A stretch of DNA of 64,000 bases from Scatomonas sp963930955. Its GTDB lineage: Bacteria; Bacillota; Clostridia; Lachnospirales; Lachnospiraceae. The notes under the pieces were generated by a model, which was not told where the DNA came from, did no database searches, and worked only from the letters and a program-made list of their open reading frames with translations. Made by a program: the position numbers and the translations under genes. Positions 1 to 8,989 of this stretch are shown here, piece by piece. Within the stretch, counting starts at the first letter, position 1. Each line of letters opens with the position of its first letter. The stretch covers positions 496,001-560,000 of the forward strand of contig OZ006967.1 of NCBI GenBank assembly GCA_963930955.1, written 5' to 3'.

Positions 1-160
1 CCACACAGCTGATCACCAGCCCGAAGATGCGGCTGCTGTCCAGGCCCTTCTTCTTTGCCCGGTACTCGGCGCTGAAATAGGCTGCCAAAATCCCGATGGC
101 TGTCATCAGTCCATAACCATGCAGAGTCACCGGCCCGATAGTTAACAGATCATTATACAT
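1..160 (-). CDS. lgt: Prolipoprotein diacylglyceryl transferase, N-terminal part (runs off window)
   Basis: The minus-strand frame from an ATG at 158-160 encodes about 53 residues up to the window edge. They begin MYNDLLTIGPVTLHGYGLM and continue with a hydrophobic segment and a basic AEYRAKKKGLD loop. This matches the start of Lgt, the membrane enzyme that attaches diacylglycerol to the lipobox cysteine of prolipoproteins, including the family's N-terminal GP-x3-HGYG pattern. The start lies 15 bases after the stop of the methyltransferase gene, so the two are probably cotranscribed. Only the first transmembrane region is visible; catalytic residues are outside the window. Confidence 0.8.
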   Translation of the reverse strand, partial: MYNDLLTIGPVTLHGYGLMTAIGILAAYFSAEYRAKKKGLDSSRIFGLVISCV

Positions 161-175
161 ACTTTTTCCTGCTTT

Positions 176-1060
176 CTAATTTCTTACGGCAGGGATCTCC
201 CTGCGCAGCAGCCGGATGTGCTCAGGAGTTGTGCCGCAGCAGCCGCCGATGATATCCGCCCCCGCTTCCGTGAGTTGTTTCATATATTTCACAAATTTCT
301 CCGGCGTCATGGTATAAATGGAATTTCCCTGGCTGTCGGTTTCAGGGATCCCGGCGTTGGGCTTTACGATCAGGGGCACCTGAGAAACCCGCTTCATGGA
401 CTCTACGACCGGGAGAAGCTGATCCGGCCCTACCGAGCAGTTGATCCCTACGGCCGATGCTCCCAGGGCCTGCAGTTCTTCCACCCCCTCCGCCGCGGTT
501 CCGCCAAATAAAGCTCTTCCGTCCGCCTGCACGGTCAGGGTGCAGAAAACCGGAAGATCCGTCACCTCCAGGGCGGCCTTAAGGGCTATGGCGGTTTCCG
601 GAACGCTGAGCATGGTTTCCGCCACCAGCAGATCCGCGCCTGCCTCTGCCAGAATAGAGGCCTGCTCCTTATATACCTCCAGAAGTTCTTCTTCCGTCAG
701 ATCCCCCAGAGGCTCCAGAAGTTCCCCCGTGGTGGTCATATCTCCCGCGATCAGGGCCCGGCCCTCTGCCGCCCGGCGGCTGGCCTTTACCAGTTCCCGG
801 TTCAGCCGCTCTACTTCCTGCTCTTTCCCATGCTTTTTCAGACTGATCCGGTTGGCCGCAAAGGTAGGCGCGTAAAGGATCTGGCTTCCTGCTTCCAGAT
901 ACTGCTTCTGCAGTCCGGCCATCAGATCTTCATGGTCCAGGATCCATGCTTCTGTGCAGATATTTCTGGGCATACCCAGTTTCATCAGATTGGAACCCAC
1001 AGCGCCGTCCAGGAATAAAATCCTGCCTTCCGCCATGGTCCGGAATTCTTCTCTTTTCAT
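176..1060 (-). CDS. Homocysteine S-methyltransferase family protein
   Basis: A 294-residue single-domain protein of the homocysteine/betaine methyltransferase family (Pfam S-methyl_trans). It has the N-terminal DGAVGSNL motif (18-25) and the three zinc cysteines expected for thiol activation: Cys208 in GINCSVGP and Cys274-Cys275 in GGCCGTTP. Such proteins move a methyl group to homocysteine to make methionine. The methyl donor cannot be read from the sequence, and the stand-alone length means it could be an S-methylmethionine/SAM-type enzyme or the first module of a split MetH. An AAGGAG ribosome site precedes the ATG by about 5 bases. lgt follows 15 bases downstream. Confidence 0.85.
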   Translation of the reverse strand: MKREEFRTMAEGRILFLDGAVGSNLMKLGMPRNICTEAWILDHEDLMAGLQKQYLEAGSQILYAPTFAANRISLKKHGKEQEVERLNRELVKASRRAAEGRALIAGDMTTTGELLEPLGDLTEEELLEVYKEQASILAEAGADLLVAETMLSVPETAIALKAALEVTDLPVFCTLTVQADGRALFGGTAAEGVEELQALGASAVGINCSVGPDQLLPVVESMKRVSQVPLIVKPNAGIPETDSQGNSIYTMTPEKFVKYMKQLTEAGADIIGGCCGTTPEHIRLLRREIPAVRN

Positions 1061-1095
1061 TCTGCTCCTTCCTGGGGAAAGTCCCGTCTCAGAAC

Positions 1096-2289
1096 TTACT
1101 CCCCGCTGCTGGAGGCGGAAGTACTGTCCGCGCTGTCAGAACCGGAAGTACTGTCCGCGCTGTCAGAACCGGAAGTGCTGTCCGCACTGTCGGAACCAGA
1201 GGTGCTGTCTGTACTGTCAGAACCGGAGGTGCTGTCTGTACTGGTGTCGGAAGAAGATTCCTCTGTCTTTATGGTATACAGATCCTTGTCAGATACCAGG
1301 ACATCCTTCCAGGCTGCTTCCTCTTCAATGGTGCTGGCGTCCTTCCAGCCCTGGAGCTTATTATTATAATTCTCATTTTCCCGGTCTGAAATGATGGACT
1401 GCTTTTCGGATTCCGTGGCTTCCTGATCAAAGGCCTGATCCAGACGGACAATATAGTAGTAGTCCTCTGTCTCGATAACGCTTCCGTATACTTCTCCGTC
1501 TGCCATTCCGGATACAATCTCTTTTACCTGGTCGTCCATAATGGTGTCATCGCTGCCGTAGCTGAAGCTGCTGGCTACAAAATCCTCATTAATGGGCTCG
1601 GTGATTTCAGAAAACTCCACAGCAGCGGGATCCTCTGAAGCCTGTATCTGGGACAGCGCTTCCTCCATATCCTCCTTGAGTCCTGCTTTTTCTTCGTCCG
1701 TCAGCTCCTGGTCATCCTCCCCGGCAAGAGAAAGCCGGGCGTAGGTGATGGTGGTCTGGGCGGCTTCCTCGTCGCTGACCTCCCGGTCTGTATCCGCTAC
1801 CATGGGATCCCACATTTTATTCTGGTAGGTATACAGTTCCAGAACCTGCACCACATCCTCCACAGAAGCCCCCATACGTTCCATAGCCTCCGGATTGCTG
1901 TCCGCAAAAGACTGGGCCGCTTCCTGCATGGTCTGCTGCTCTTCTTCAGTAATAGACACACCGTATTCCTCCCCGTGCTGGCGGAGAAGGATCATGTTGA
2001 CAAAATTTTCTGTGGTAGTTTCCTTAAACTGGGCACCGTAGTCCTCCTGGCTGGTGCCGGTCCCCCAGAGGGATCCGGACGTTCCGAAGCCGTAGCTGAC
2101 CATCATGCTCTCTGTCTCCGCCTGCTGATGCCGGAGATAAAAGCTGGCGGTTCCCAGATTTATTTCTTCATCATTCACCACCAGAGCCGCGGCGGTCCCG
2201 TCTGTGGTATCCCCGCATCCCGCAAGACCGGCTGCGGCCAGAGAAAGTGACGCGATTCCGCAGATGACTGCTGTTTTTGCTGTTTTCAT
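1096..2289 (-). CDS. PrsA/SurA-like foldase lipoprotein with Ser/Asp-rich repeat tail
   Basis: A 397-residue exported lipoprotein. The N-terminus has a basic start, a hydrophobic stretch and the lipobox LAGC (cysteine near residue 25). The middle resembles SurA-N/PrsA-type peptidyl-prolyl isomerases: helical segments before residue 180, then a region near 255-310 ending in YYIVRLDQAF, the usual end of a rotamase domain. The last 45 residues are low complexity, built on a nine-residue unit of the STSGSDSAD type encoded by 27-bp DNA repeats. The likely role is folding of secreted proteins at the outer membrane face; rotamase activity is not certain because the core is divergent. The 277-bp palindromic element sits just upstream. 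Confidence 0.65.
   Translation of the reverse strand: MKTAKTAVICGIASLSLAAAGLAGCGDTTDGTAAALVVNDEEINLGTASFYLRHQQAETESMMVSYGFGTSGSLWGTGTSQEDYGAQFKETTTENFVNMILLRQHGEEYGVSITEEEQQTMQEAAQSFADSNPEAMERMGASVEDVVQVLELYTYQNKMWDPMVADTDREVSDEEAAQTTITYARLSLAGEDDQELTDEEKAGLKEDMEEALSQIQASEDPAAVEFSEITEPINEDFVASSFSYGSDDTIMDDQVKEIVSGMADGEVYGSVIETEDYYYIVRLDQAFDQEATESEKQSIISDRENENYNNKLQGWKDASTIEEEAAWKDVLVSDKDLYTIKTEESSSDTSTDSTSGSDSTDSTSGSDSADSTSGSDSADSTSGSDSADSTSASSSGE
1117..1243. repeat. 27-bp tandem repeat, about 4.7 copies, inside the foldase lipoprotein tail
   Basis: Units start at 1117, 1144, 1171, 1198 and 1225 and are nearly identical. Because 27 is divisible by three, each unit adds nine residues rich in Ser, Asp, Gly and Thr without changing frame. 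The repeat lengthens an extracellular tail and is a candidate for length variation between strains. Confidence 0.85.
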
Positions 2290-2322
2290 AATATCCTCCC
2301 GAATTGTAGTATAGGTGTTCTA

Positions 2323-2599
2323 AGCGTCGGTGTACAAGGGGACAACACGGTCGTTGAAGGGCTGATTTGAGCTCCTTCCGCGTTACTTTCCCTCCGCGTA
2401 CGTCTCTGTACGCGTCGATCAAGTGCCTTGAAGGGGCTCAAATCAGCACCTTCACGACTCGAAGACTCCAACTGCAGGAATTTCGGTGATTTTCAAGGCA
2501 GACGATAGAGGCGTACTGGACGTACGCCGATTGAGGATAACACAGAAAATCACCGAAATTACGCGGTTTGGAGCGTGTTGCCCCTTGTACACCGACGCT
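2323..2599. repeat. 277-bp cloverleaf palindromic element (MITE/REP-like), non-coding
   Basis: The outer arms 2323-2349 and 2574-2599 are inverted copies with one extra base in the left arm. Two further dyads are nested inside. One pairs the GCTGATTTGAG region near 2360-2382 with its complement near 2430-2452. The other is an exact 16-bp inverted repeat, 2479-2494 with 2545-2560. Each nested dyad is capped by a small hairpin with a GTAC-containing stem: 2395-2401/2408-2414 and 2510-2516/2522-2528. The whole fills the gap between the foldase gene and mfd and carries no convincing ORF. It may be a mobile miniature element or a folded RNA. Confidence 0.8.
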
Positions 2600-2663
2600 A
2601 CTGTCGATTATATCCTTTTTTCAAAGGCCCGGCAACTATTTCATGGTTTTTTCACAAACCCCT

Positions 2664-5600
2664 TCACTCCTGCACGTAGCTGCAGAGGGCCTCCGCAAAT
2701 CCCCGGGCCCGATCCAGGACGGTGGTCTTTCCCTGTCTCGGCTGCCGGTATTTCAGCAGAAAATAGGGATTGGTCTCCAGCTTAAAGCTAAGATCGTTTC
2801 CGTACTGCTTCAGCAGGGCCGGGATTCCTTCTGCCTCCAGCCGGGCTTTTTCATATAGGGTGATGCGGATCGTATCCGCCGTTTGCTTGATCTCCGTAAT
2901 ATAAGCTTTATGAGCCAATGCTTTTAATTCCGCCACCGCCAGCAGGTTCTGCACGGATTTCGGAGGTTCTCCGAACCGGTCCAGCAGTTCCTCCAGCATA
3001 TCCTCTGCCTCTTCTCCGTTTTCAATGCCGGCGATCCGCTTATAAATATCCAGCTTCTGGCTCTCATTGGGAATATAGCCCGGCGGAATAAAGGCATCCA
3101 GGGCAAGGTCAATGGAAGTCTCGAAATCCTCCTCCATCTTCAGGCCTTTTGCCTCCTTCACCGCGGTGCTCAGCATCTTGCAGTACAGATCGTAGCCCAC
3201 TGCCTCCATATGGCCGTGCTGCTCAGCTCCCAGGAGATTCCCGGCCCCCCGGATCTCCAGATCCCGCATGGCGATCTTTACGCCGCTTCCCAGCTCCGTA
3301 AATTCCCGGATGGCGTGGAGCCGCTTTTCCGCCACCTCTTTCAGCATCTTGTTCCTGCGGTACATGAGAAAGGCGTAGGCGGTACGGTTGGTGCGCCCCA
3401 CCCGGCCCCGGAGCTGGTACAGCTGGGAAAGGCCCATCTGATCCGCGTCGTGGATGATAATGGTATTGACGTTGGAGATATCCATGCCCGTCTCGATGAT
3501 GGTGGTGGACACCAGCACGTCGATCTCCCCGTTGATGAAGCTGTACATGATCTGCTCCAGCTCCCGTTCCTTCATCTGCCCATGGGCGAAGGCCACGGAA
3601 GCCTCCGGCACCAGAGCCGCCACCCGGTTGGTGAGATCCACAATATTGTGGACCCGGTTGTATACGTAGAACACCTGGCCGCCCCGGGCCAGCTCCCGGC
3701 TGATGGCCTCCCGGACCATCTCCTCGTCGTACTCCATGACGTAGGTCTGGATAGGCACCCTGTCCAGAGGCGGTTCCTCCAGCACGCTCATATCACGGAT
3801 TCCCACCAGGCTCATGTGGAGCGTTCTGGGAATGGGGGTCGCCGTCAGGGTCAGCACATCCACATTCTGCTTCAGCTGCTTGATCTTTTCTTTATGGGCC
3901 ACGCCGAACCGCTGCTCCTCATCGATGACCAGCAGCCCAAGATCCTTGAACTTCACATCCTTGGACAGGACCCGGTGGGTGCCGATGAGGATATCCACCA
4001 GCCCTTTTTTCAGATCCTCCAGGGTCTTTTTCTGCTGGGCGGCTGTGCGGAACCGGCAGAGCAGGTCAATGCGCACCGGAAAATCCTTCATCCGCTGGAC
4101 AAAAGTATTATAGTGCTGCTGCGCCAGAATGGTAGTAGGCACCAGAAGCACCACCTGCTTATTTTCCTGGACTGCCTTGAAGGCCGCCCGGATGGCGATC
4201 TCTGTTTTCCCGTAACCCACGTCTCCGCAGATCAGCCGGTCCATGATCCTGGGGCTTTCCATGTCCGCCTTGGTGGCCTCGATGGCTGCAGCCTGATCCT
4301 CCGTCTCCTCAAAGGGGAACAGCTCTTCAAACTCCTTCTGCCACACGGTATCCGGCCCGTACTGGTATCCCTGCTCCTCCTGCCTGGCAGCATAGAGGGC
4401 CACCAGTTCTTTGGCAATGTTGGCCACCGCCCCCCGGACCCGGCTCTTGGTCTTATTCCACTCCTGGCCTCCCAGTTTGTTCAGTTTGGGTTTTTTGGCA
4501 TCGGAACCGGCGTATTTCTGCAGGACATCCAGCTGCGTAGCCTGGATATACAGATTGCTGCCCCCGGAGTATTCGATCTTCATGTAGTCTTTTACCACAT
4601 GATCGACTTCTACCTTTTCAATGCCCCGGTAAATTCCAAGGCCGTGGTTTTCGTGAACCACATAATCCCCCACGGACAGTTCCGCGAAGCTGTGGATCTT
4701 CTCGCCGCTGTACTGGGGTTTCTTTCTTTTTTTCTTTTTTTGCTCTTTTCCGAAAATGTCCGTCTCCGTGATCAGGACGAACTTCTGCATGGGATACTCA
4801 AATCCCTTCCGGGCGCTTCCGTGCATGACCAGGATCTCCCCCGGCGCCAGCAGCCGCTCTTCATCCTCGCTGTAGAAAGCATTCAGTTCTTCTTCCCGGA
4901 GGTCCTCCGCCAGACGGGCCGCCCGGGTCCGGGAGGCGGAAAGCAGGATCACCCGGCAGCCGGCTTTTTTCCAGTGTTTCAGATCCTTCACCAGCATGGG
5001 GAACTGGTTGTTGTAGGGGCTTACAGATTTCACCGTCACCGTGTACTGGCCGGTAATCTCAAAGGCATTTTTCCGCTGCTCCAGCAGGGACATTCCCACA
5101 CAGTTCCGCCGGTTCAGACTGTAGGCCAGCTGCTCCGGGCTTAACAGCCGCTCACACTCCTCCGGACGGGCCTGGCCTTTTTCCAGCCGGTGGGTCATAC
5201 ACTCCTGGTATTCCTGAAACTGGGAGCCTGCGCTCTCCAGGATCCGGCCGGGTTCATCCAGAAAGAACCTGGCCTCCTCCGGAAAATAATCCGGCAGGGT
5301 GTCTGTCAGCTGCCGGTAAAAATCTTTTTTGTCCCTGCCGATCTCCTCTGTGGCAGGATAAATAGAGATGGATTCCAGATTTTCGATGGAACGCTGGCTT
5401 TCCGGGTCAAAGCTGCGGATGGAATCAATCTCATCTCCCCAGAGCTCGATCCTCCAGGGCACCTCCTCTGTCAGAGAGAATACGTCCAGGATCCCGCCCC
5501 GGACCGCGAACTGGCCGGAGGTCTCCACCTGGCCGCAGCGCTCATAGCCCATGTCCGCCAGCTTCACTGTCAGCTGTTCCAGATCCAGGGGGCTATCATT

Positions 5601-6023
5601 TTTCAGAGTAATGATATGATTTTTCAGCACGCGAAGAGGCAGAAGATAGTCCAGGCAGCCCCCTGTGCTGGTGACCACGGTTACTTTCTTCTGCTCCAGT
5701 ATCGCCTGTATAACCCGCATCCTCTGCCTGGTCAGCAGATTGCCGGAAAGATCCGCCTGATAAAAGATCAGATCCCGGGCGGGATAGTAGAGGACCTCCT
5801 GGTCATAAAGCTTCAGGTCCTCATATAATTCTTTTGCCTTCAGTTCATTCTCCGCCACCAGCAGAGCGGCGGAAGATGGGGGCAGCAGGGCGGCGGCCAG
5901 GTGGGCTTTCTGGGACTCCAGACAGCCGGTGACCATGACCACTCCCCGGTTTTTCAGAAGCTGACGCTCCAGATCCTCAAATCCGGCAACCTCCCGGAAA
6001 GGCTGCATCAATGCCTTCATCAT
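2664..6023 (-). CDS. mfd: Transcription-repair coupling factor Mfd
   Basis: A full-length Mfd of 1119 residues. This DNA translocase removes RNA polymerase stalled at lesions and recruits UvrA. The order of domains is typical: a degenerate UvrB-like N-terminus, an RNA-polymerase interaction domain around the VGDYVVHENHGLGIYRG segment, superfamily-2 helicase motifs GDVGYGKTE (Walker A) and DEEQRFGV (Walker B), the TATPIPRTL motif III, a QLRGRVGR motif VI, then the C-terminal TRCF domain. Its ATG overlaps the stop of pth as ATGA, so the two are translationally coupled. A second in-frame ATG follows directly and could also be used. Confidence 0.97.
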   Translation of the reverse strand: MMKALMQPFREVAGFEDLERQLLKNRGVVMVTGCLESQKAHLAAALLPPSSAALLVAENELKAKELYEDLKLYDQEVLYYPARDLIFYQADLSGNLLTRQRMRVIQAILEQKKVTVVTSTGGCLDYLLPLRVLKNHIITLKNDSPLDLEQLTVKLADMGYERCGQVETSGQFAVRGGILDVFSLTEEVPWRIELWGDEIDSIRSFDPESQRSIENLESISIYPATEEIGRDKKDFYRQLTDTLPDYFPEEARFFLDEPGRILESAGSQFQEYQECMTHRLEKGQARPEECERLLSPEQLAYSLNRRNCVGMSLLEQRKNAFEITGQYTVTVKSVSPYNNQFPMLVKDLKHWKKAGCRVILLSASRTRAARLAEDLREEELNAFYSEDEERLLAPGEILVMHGSARKGFEYPMQKFVLITETDIFGKEQKKKKRKKPQYSGEKIHSFAELSVGDYVVHENHGLGIYRGIEKVEVDHVVKDYMKIEYSGGSNLYIQATQLDVLQKYAGSDAKKPKLNKLGGQEWNKTKSRVRGAVANIAKELVALYAARQEEQGYQYGPDTVWQKEFEELFPFEETEDQAAAIEATKADMESPRIMDRLICGDVGYGKTEIAIRAAFKAVQENKQVVLLVPTTILAQQHYNTFVQRMKDFPVRIDLLCRFRTAAQQKKTLEDLKKGLVDILIGTHRVLSKDVKFKDLGLLVIDEEQRFGVAHKEKIKQLKQNVDVLTLTATPIPRTLHMSLVGIRDMSVLEEPPLDRVPIQTYVMEYDEEMVREAISRELARGGQVFYVYNRVHNIVDLTNRVAALVPEASVAFAHGQMKERELEQIMYSFINGEIDVLVSTTIIETGMDISNVNTIIIHDADQMGLSQLYQLRGRVGRTNRTAYAFLMYRRNKMLKEVAEKRLHAIREFTELGSGVKIAMRDLEIRGAGNLLGAEQHGHMEAVGYDLYCKMLSTAVKEAKGLKMEEDFETSIDLALDAFIPPGYIPNESQKLDIYKRIAGIENGEEAEDMLEELLDRFGEPPKSVQNLLAVAELKALAHKAYITEIKQTADTIRITLYEKARLEAEGIPALLKQYGNDLSFKLETNPYFLLKYRQPRQGKTTVLDRARGFAEALCSYVQE

Positions 6024-6607
6024 TCTTTTGGCTCCCTGGATGCTTTATGATTGTAGCGGTTCATGGCTTCGTCGATGTTCCCGGAGAGGATCAGCTCCAG
6101 GGCATCCGCCGCGTCTTTGATGGCGCTCTCTATTTTTTCCCGGTTCTCCGGGGTAAAGGGGGCCAGCACATAATCCGCCAGATCCCAGCGGTCCGGCTTG
6201 GCTCCGATCCCTACCCGGATCCTTTTAAATTTATCCGTACCCAGACAGGCGATAATATTCTTGATGCCGTTGTGCCCCCCGGCGCTTCCTTTTTTCCTCA
6301 CCCGGATCTGCCCCGGATCCAGACTGATGTCGTCGTAGATCACAATCAGCTCTTCCTCCGGATCCAGTTTGTAATAGTTCACCAGAGCGGCCACGGCTTC
6401 CCCGCTTAAGTTCATGTAGGTCAGGGGTTCCGCCAGCATCACTTTCTGCCCGGCGATGCTCCCTTTTCCGCACTCCGCCTGAAACTGAATGCCGGAGAAA
6501 GGAATGCTGTGGCGGTCCGTCACATAGTCGATAACATCAAAACCCACGTTGTGCTTGGTCCGCTCATATTTTCTGCCCGGATTTCCCAGGCCTGCGATCA
6601 GATACAT
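6020..6607 (-). CDS. pth: Peptidyl-tRNA hydrolase
   Basis: A 195-residue enzyme that releases peptides from prematurely dissociated peptidyl-tRNA. It begins with the family's GLGNPGRKY motif and contains the catalytic histidine in HNVGF, the LAEPLTYMNLSG segment and the YDDISLDPGQIRVR-KGSAGGHNGIKNI block that binds tRNA. The length is usual for bacterial Pth. An AGAGGT ribosome site precedes the ATG. The gene overlaps mfd by four bases; pth-mfd is a common Firmicutes gene order. Confidence 0.97.
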   Translation of the reverse strand: MYLIAGLGNPGRKYERTKHNVGFDVIDYVTDRHSIPFSGIQFQAECGKGSIAGQKVMLAEPLTYMNLSGEAVAALVNYYKLDPEEELIVIYDDISLDPGQIRVRKKGSAGGHNGIKNIIACLGTDKFKRIRVGIGAKPDRWDLADYVLAPFTPENREKIESAIKDAADALELILSGNIDEAMNRYNHKASREPKE

Positions 6608-6619
6608 GCTGTTTACCTC

Positions 6620-7576
6620 TTAATTAAAATATACCAGTTCCGATTCCGGGGCTTTGGCGGAGCGGATGGCTTTGGCCTTCAGCACCGGCCCTTCCTCGTG
6701 GTATACATCCAGATACTTCCAGTCTACAGTGGCTGTCACTTCCACCCAGCTTCCCATGGGAAGTTTGGGGGCGTTCTTACTCTGGCAGACATAGCCGATA
6801 AAGGTGGTGTCATCGGCGCAGCAGGTCATGGCCATGCGGCCGGGGACGAAAAAGTTGGCTCCCACGTCCCGGCTCTTCAGGACCATTCCCTTGAACTTCA
6901 CAGTCCTGCCCTGATAACGCTCGGGATGGTCCCGCATATCCACATAGAAGATCCCGTAATCCATGTCCTCGATCTCGATCACATCCGCTTTCAGATCGTA
7001 GGGAACTTCATCTTCAAAAATATCCGTCAGCTCTCCCTCTTCATCCTCAAAAAGGATCTCGCAGCCGGGATTGACCACCTTAATGCTGCGGCGGAAGTTG
7101 GCCAGGGACTGCTCCTTTTTGCAGCGGTTAAACATGACCATATCCGCATTCCGCACCATCTCCACAAAAAGAGACTTCATGTTGTTCATGTAAACCTGAA
7201 AGGTACTGGCGTCCACCGTGACGATGTGCTGGACAATGCCCCAGCCGTGGGGCAGGTCCATCTCTTCCAGATTTTTGACCCCCCAGAGCGGATTGTATTC
7301 CAGGATCACCCGGTCCGGCCGGTACTTCCGCTGAAAGGCCCGGAGCTTATCTCTGGTCAGTTCCTCCGGATCCTCCAGCACCTCCAGCACCGTGTTGTGC
7401 TTCAGCAGCATGGCCTGGTCATATTCTACCTCCCCTTCCTCGCAGGCAATGAGAAGGGTCGGCTCCTGGATCTGAAAGTACTCCTGCTGCACGGTAAAAT
7501 TTATAAATGTAGTCTTGCCGCTTTCTAGAAAACCTGTGATCAGGTAAATCGGCATATCAATTTCCTGTTCCTCCAT
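6620..7576 (-). CDS. P-loop GTPase (CobW/HypB-like) fused to a DUF1980/TIGR03943-like domain
   Basis: Start chosen at the ATG at 7576, which has AAGGAG nine bases upstream; the frame is open further 5' but that part overlaps the CDF gene. The 318-residue product has an N-terminal P-loop GFLESGKTT (about 15-23) and an EEGEVEYD switch-like segment like the metallochaperone GTPases of the CobW/UreG/HypB group. The last 110 residues contain an OB-like region with VKFKGMVLKSRD, MTCCADD and a WVEVTATVDW stretch that recall the C-terminal domain of YcgQ/TIGR03943 proteins. The paired cysteines suggest metal handling. It lies 28 bases downstream of a predicted metal exporter. The exact substrate is unknown. 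Confidence 0.65.
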   Translation of the reverse strand: MEEQEIDMPIYLITGFLESGKTTFINFTVQQEYFQIQEPTLLIACEEGEVEYDQAMLLKHNTVLEVLEDPEELTRDKLRAFQRKYRPDRVILEYNPLWGVKNLEEMDLPHGWGIVQHIVTVDASTFQVYMNNMKSLFVEMVRNADMVMFNRCKKEQSLANFRRSIKVVNPGCEILFEDEEGELTDIFEDEVPYDLKADVIEIEDMDYGIFYVDMRDHPERYQGRTVKFKGMVLKSRDVGANFFVPGRMAMTCCADDTTFIGYVCQSKNAPKLPMGSWVEVTATVDWKYLDVYHEEGPVLKAKAIRSAKAPESELVYFN

Positions 7577-7604
7577 TGTTCTGTACTCCTTTCCCGCAGA
7601 AGGC

Positions 7605-8786
7605 TTACTCTCCTTCCGCCACAAAACTCCTGTCCATGGTGATCACGCACTGATACCTGGCGTCCACCTCCTGCATCAGGGCCATGACCTGCTGGCTCAG
7701 TTTCACCTCATCTTCTTCCTTGTACGTAAACGGGACCACCAGATCAAAGATCAGGTTGATCTGCTGCTTTCCGAACACCACCCGGAAATCGTGAAAGGTC
7801 AGCTGGTCGTCCAGGGCGTGCAGGACTCTTCCCAGCTTCTCCTTAATGGCCAGCACCCGGGCATCGTGAACCTCCACCGGATCCATATGGATCACCAGGA
7901 AGATCCCCAGCTTTTTGCTGACCTCCCGCTCCGCTTTATCGATGATCTCGTGGGAAGTCTCGATATCTACATCCCGGGGAACCTCCGCGTGGATGGATGC
8001 CATGCTGCGGCCCGGCCCGTAATTGTGAACGATCAGGTCATGGCTGCCCACGATCCCCTCATAGGATTCCACCAGTTCCCGGATTTCCGCGCAGAGCTTT
8101 GGATCTGTCCCCTCGCCGATAAGGGGTTCCAGGGTATCCCGGGCAATGCTGATGCCGGACAGAATGACAACAATGGAAACGATCAGTCCCACGACTCCGT
8201 CGATATTGAACCCGGAAAACCGGCAGACAATAATAGAAACCAGGGTGGCGGTGGTGGTGATCACATCTCCCATGGAATCCGCCGCCGTGGCCAGCATCAC
8301 TTTGGAATCGATCCGCCTGCCAAGACTGCGGTTGAACACCGAAAGCCACAGCTTTACCCCTACGGACAGGGCCAGGATGATAAAGGAAATCCAGCTGAAG
8401 GCCAGATCCTCCGGATTCCGGATCTTTTCTATAGAGCTTTTGAAAAAGGTAATGCCCACCTCGATAACCAGGAAGGATACGATCAGGGCCGCGATATATT
8501 CCATACGTCCATGGCCGAATGGGTGGTCCTTGTCCGCAGGCTTATTGGCCATCTTCACTCCCACAAAACCGATGACGGAGGAGGCCGCGTCCGACAGGTT
8601 GTTAAAGGCATCTGCCATAACCGCCATGGAGCCCATAAAGGTTCCGATGATCATCTTCACCGCGAACAGCAGCACATTGCAGAAGATCCCCACCACACTG
8701 GAAAGGATCCCGTAGGCAGTGCGTACATCCGAATTTTCCGTATCTTCATGATTCTTCACAAACCGGCGGACCAGAAACTGTATCAT
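7605..8786 (-). CDS. Cation diffusion facilitator family transporter (probable Mn/Fe efflux)
   Basis: A 393-residue CDF transporter: about six membrane segments in residues 25-205, a loop with the DHPFGHGRMEY signature (about 87-97), and a cytoplasmic C-terminal domain with HDLIVHNYGPG and HAEVPRD. The metal-site residues read NNLSD in the second helix (N62, D66) and DSMGD in the fifth (D170, D174). That N/DxxxD-DxxxD pattern is associated with Mn-type CDFs rather than the HxxxD zinc type, so manganese or iron efflux is the better guess. An extra C-terminal domain extends it beyond the minimal 300 residues. An AAGGGATG site precedes the ATG. Confidence 0.88.
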   Translation of the reverse strand: MIQFLVRRFVKNHEDTENSDVRTAYGILSSVVGIFCNVLLFAVKMIIGTFMGSMAVMADAFNNLSDAASSVIGFVGVKMANKPADKDHPFGHGRMEYIAALIVSFLVIEVGITFFKSSIEKIRNPEDLAFSWISFIILALSVGVKLWLSVFNRSLGRRIDSKVMLATAADSMGDVITTTATLVSIIVCRFSGFNIDGVVGLIVSIVVILSGISIARDTLEPLIGEGTDPKLCAEIRELVESYEGIVGSHDLIVHNYGPGRSMASIHAEVPRDVDIETSHEIIDKAEREVSKKLGIFLVIHMDPVEVHDARVLAIKEKLGRVLHALDDQLTFHDFRVVFGKQQINLIFDLVVPFTYKEEDEVKLSQQVMALMQEVDARYQCVITMDRSFVAEGE

Positions 8787-8823
8787 ATTACATCCCTTCT
8801 ATCTGTATCAAAATATCCCTACT

Positions 8824-8853
8824 ATAATATAGCAGTTCGCCGGAAAACGTCAA
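8824..8853 (-). promoter_or_regulatory. Promoter of the CDF transporter gene
   Basis: On the minus strand TTGACG (8848-8853) is followed after 16-18 bases by overlapping -10 candidates TATATT (8826-8831) and TATTAT (8824-8829). It lies about 40 bases before the CDF start codon. Confidence 0.55.
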
Positions 8854-8911
8854 TCCGTTTCTTGGATTTCCTGTTTTTTCCCAAAAACCATATGTTTTAC
8901 TGACTTTTTTA

Positions 8912-8940
8912 TTGTATTTTTTGTTCTTTCCCTTTATGCT
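8912..8940 (+). promoter_or_regulatory. Possible promoter of cardiolipin synthase gene
   Basis: TTGTAT (8912-8917) and TATGCT (8935-8940) are spaced by 17 bases, 50 bases before the cls start. Both hexamers match consensus only in part. Confidence 0.4.
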
Positions 8941-8989
8941 GTCCTTAGCGCAAGTGGACATTCCACAAAAAGGAAAGAGAGAAATATGT

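Noticed and set aside
2486..2785. Small open frames within and next to the cloverleaf element
   Set aside because: They follow the inverted repeats on both strands and have no ribosome sites; the palindromic structure explains them.
3210..5144. Long plus-strand open frame of 644 codons
   Set aside because: It lies antisense within mfd, has no ribosome site and no recognisable domain; it is a by-product of GC-biased codon use in mfd.
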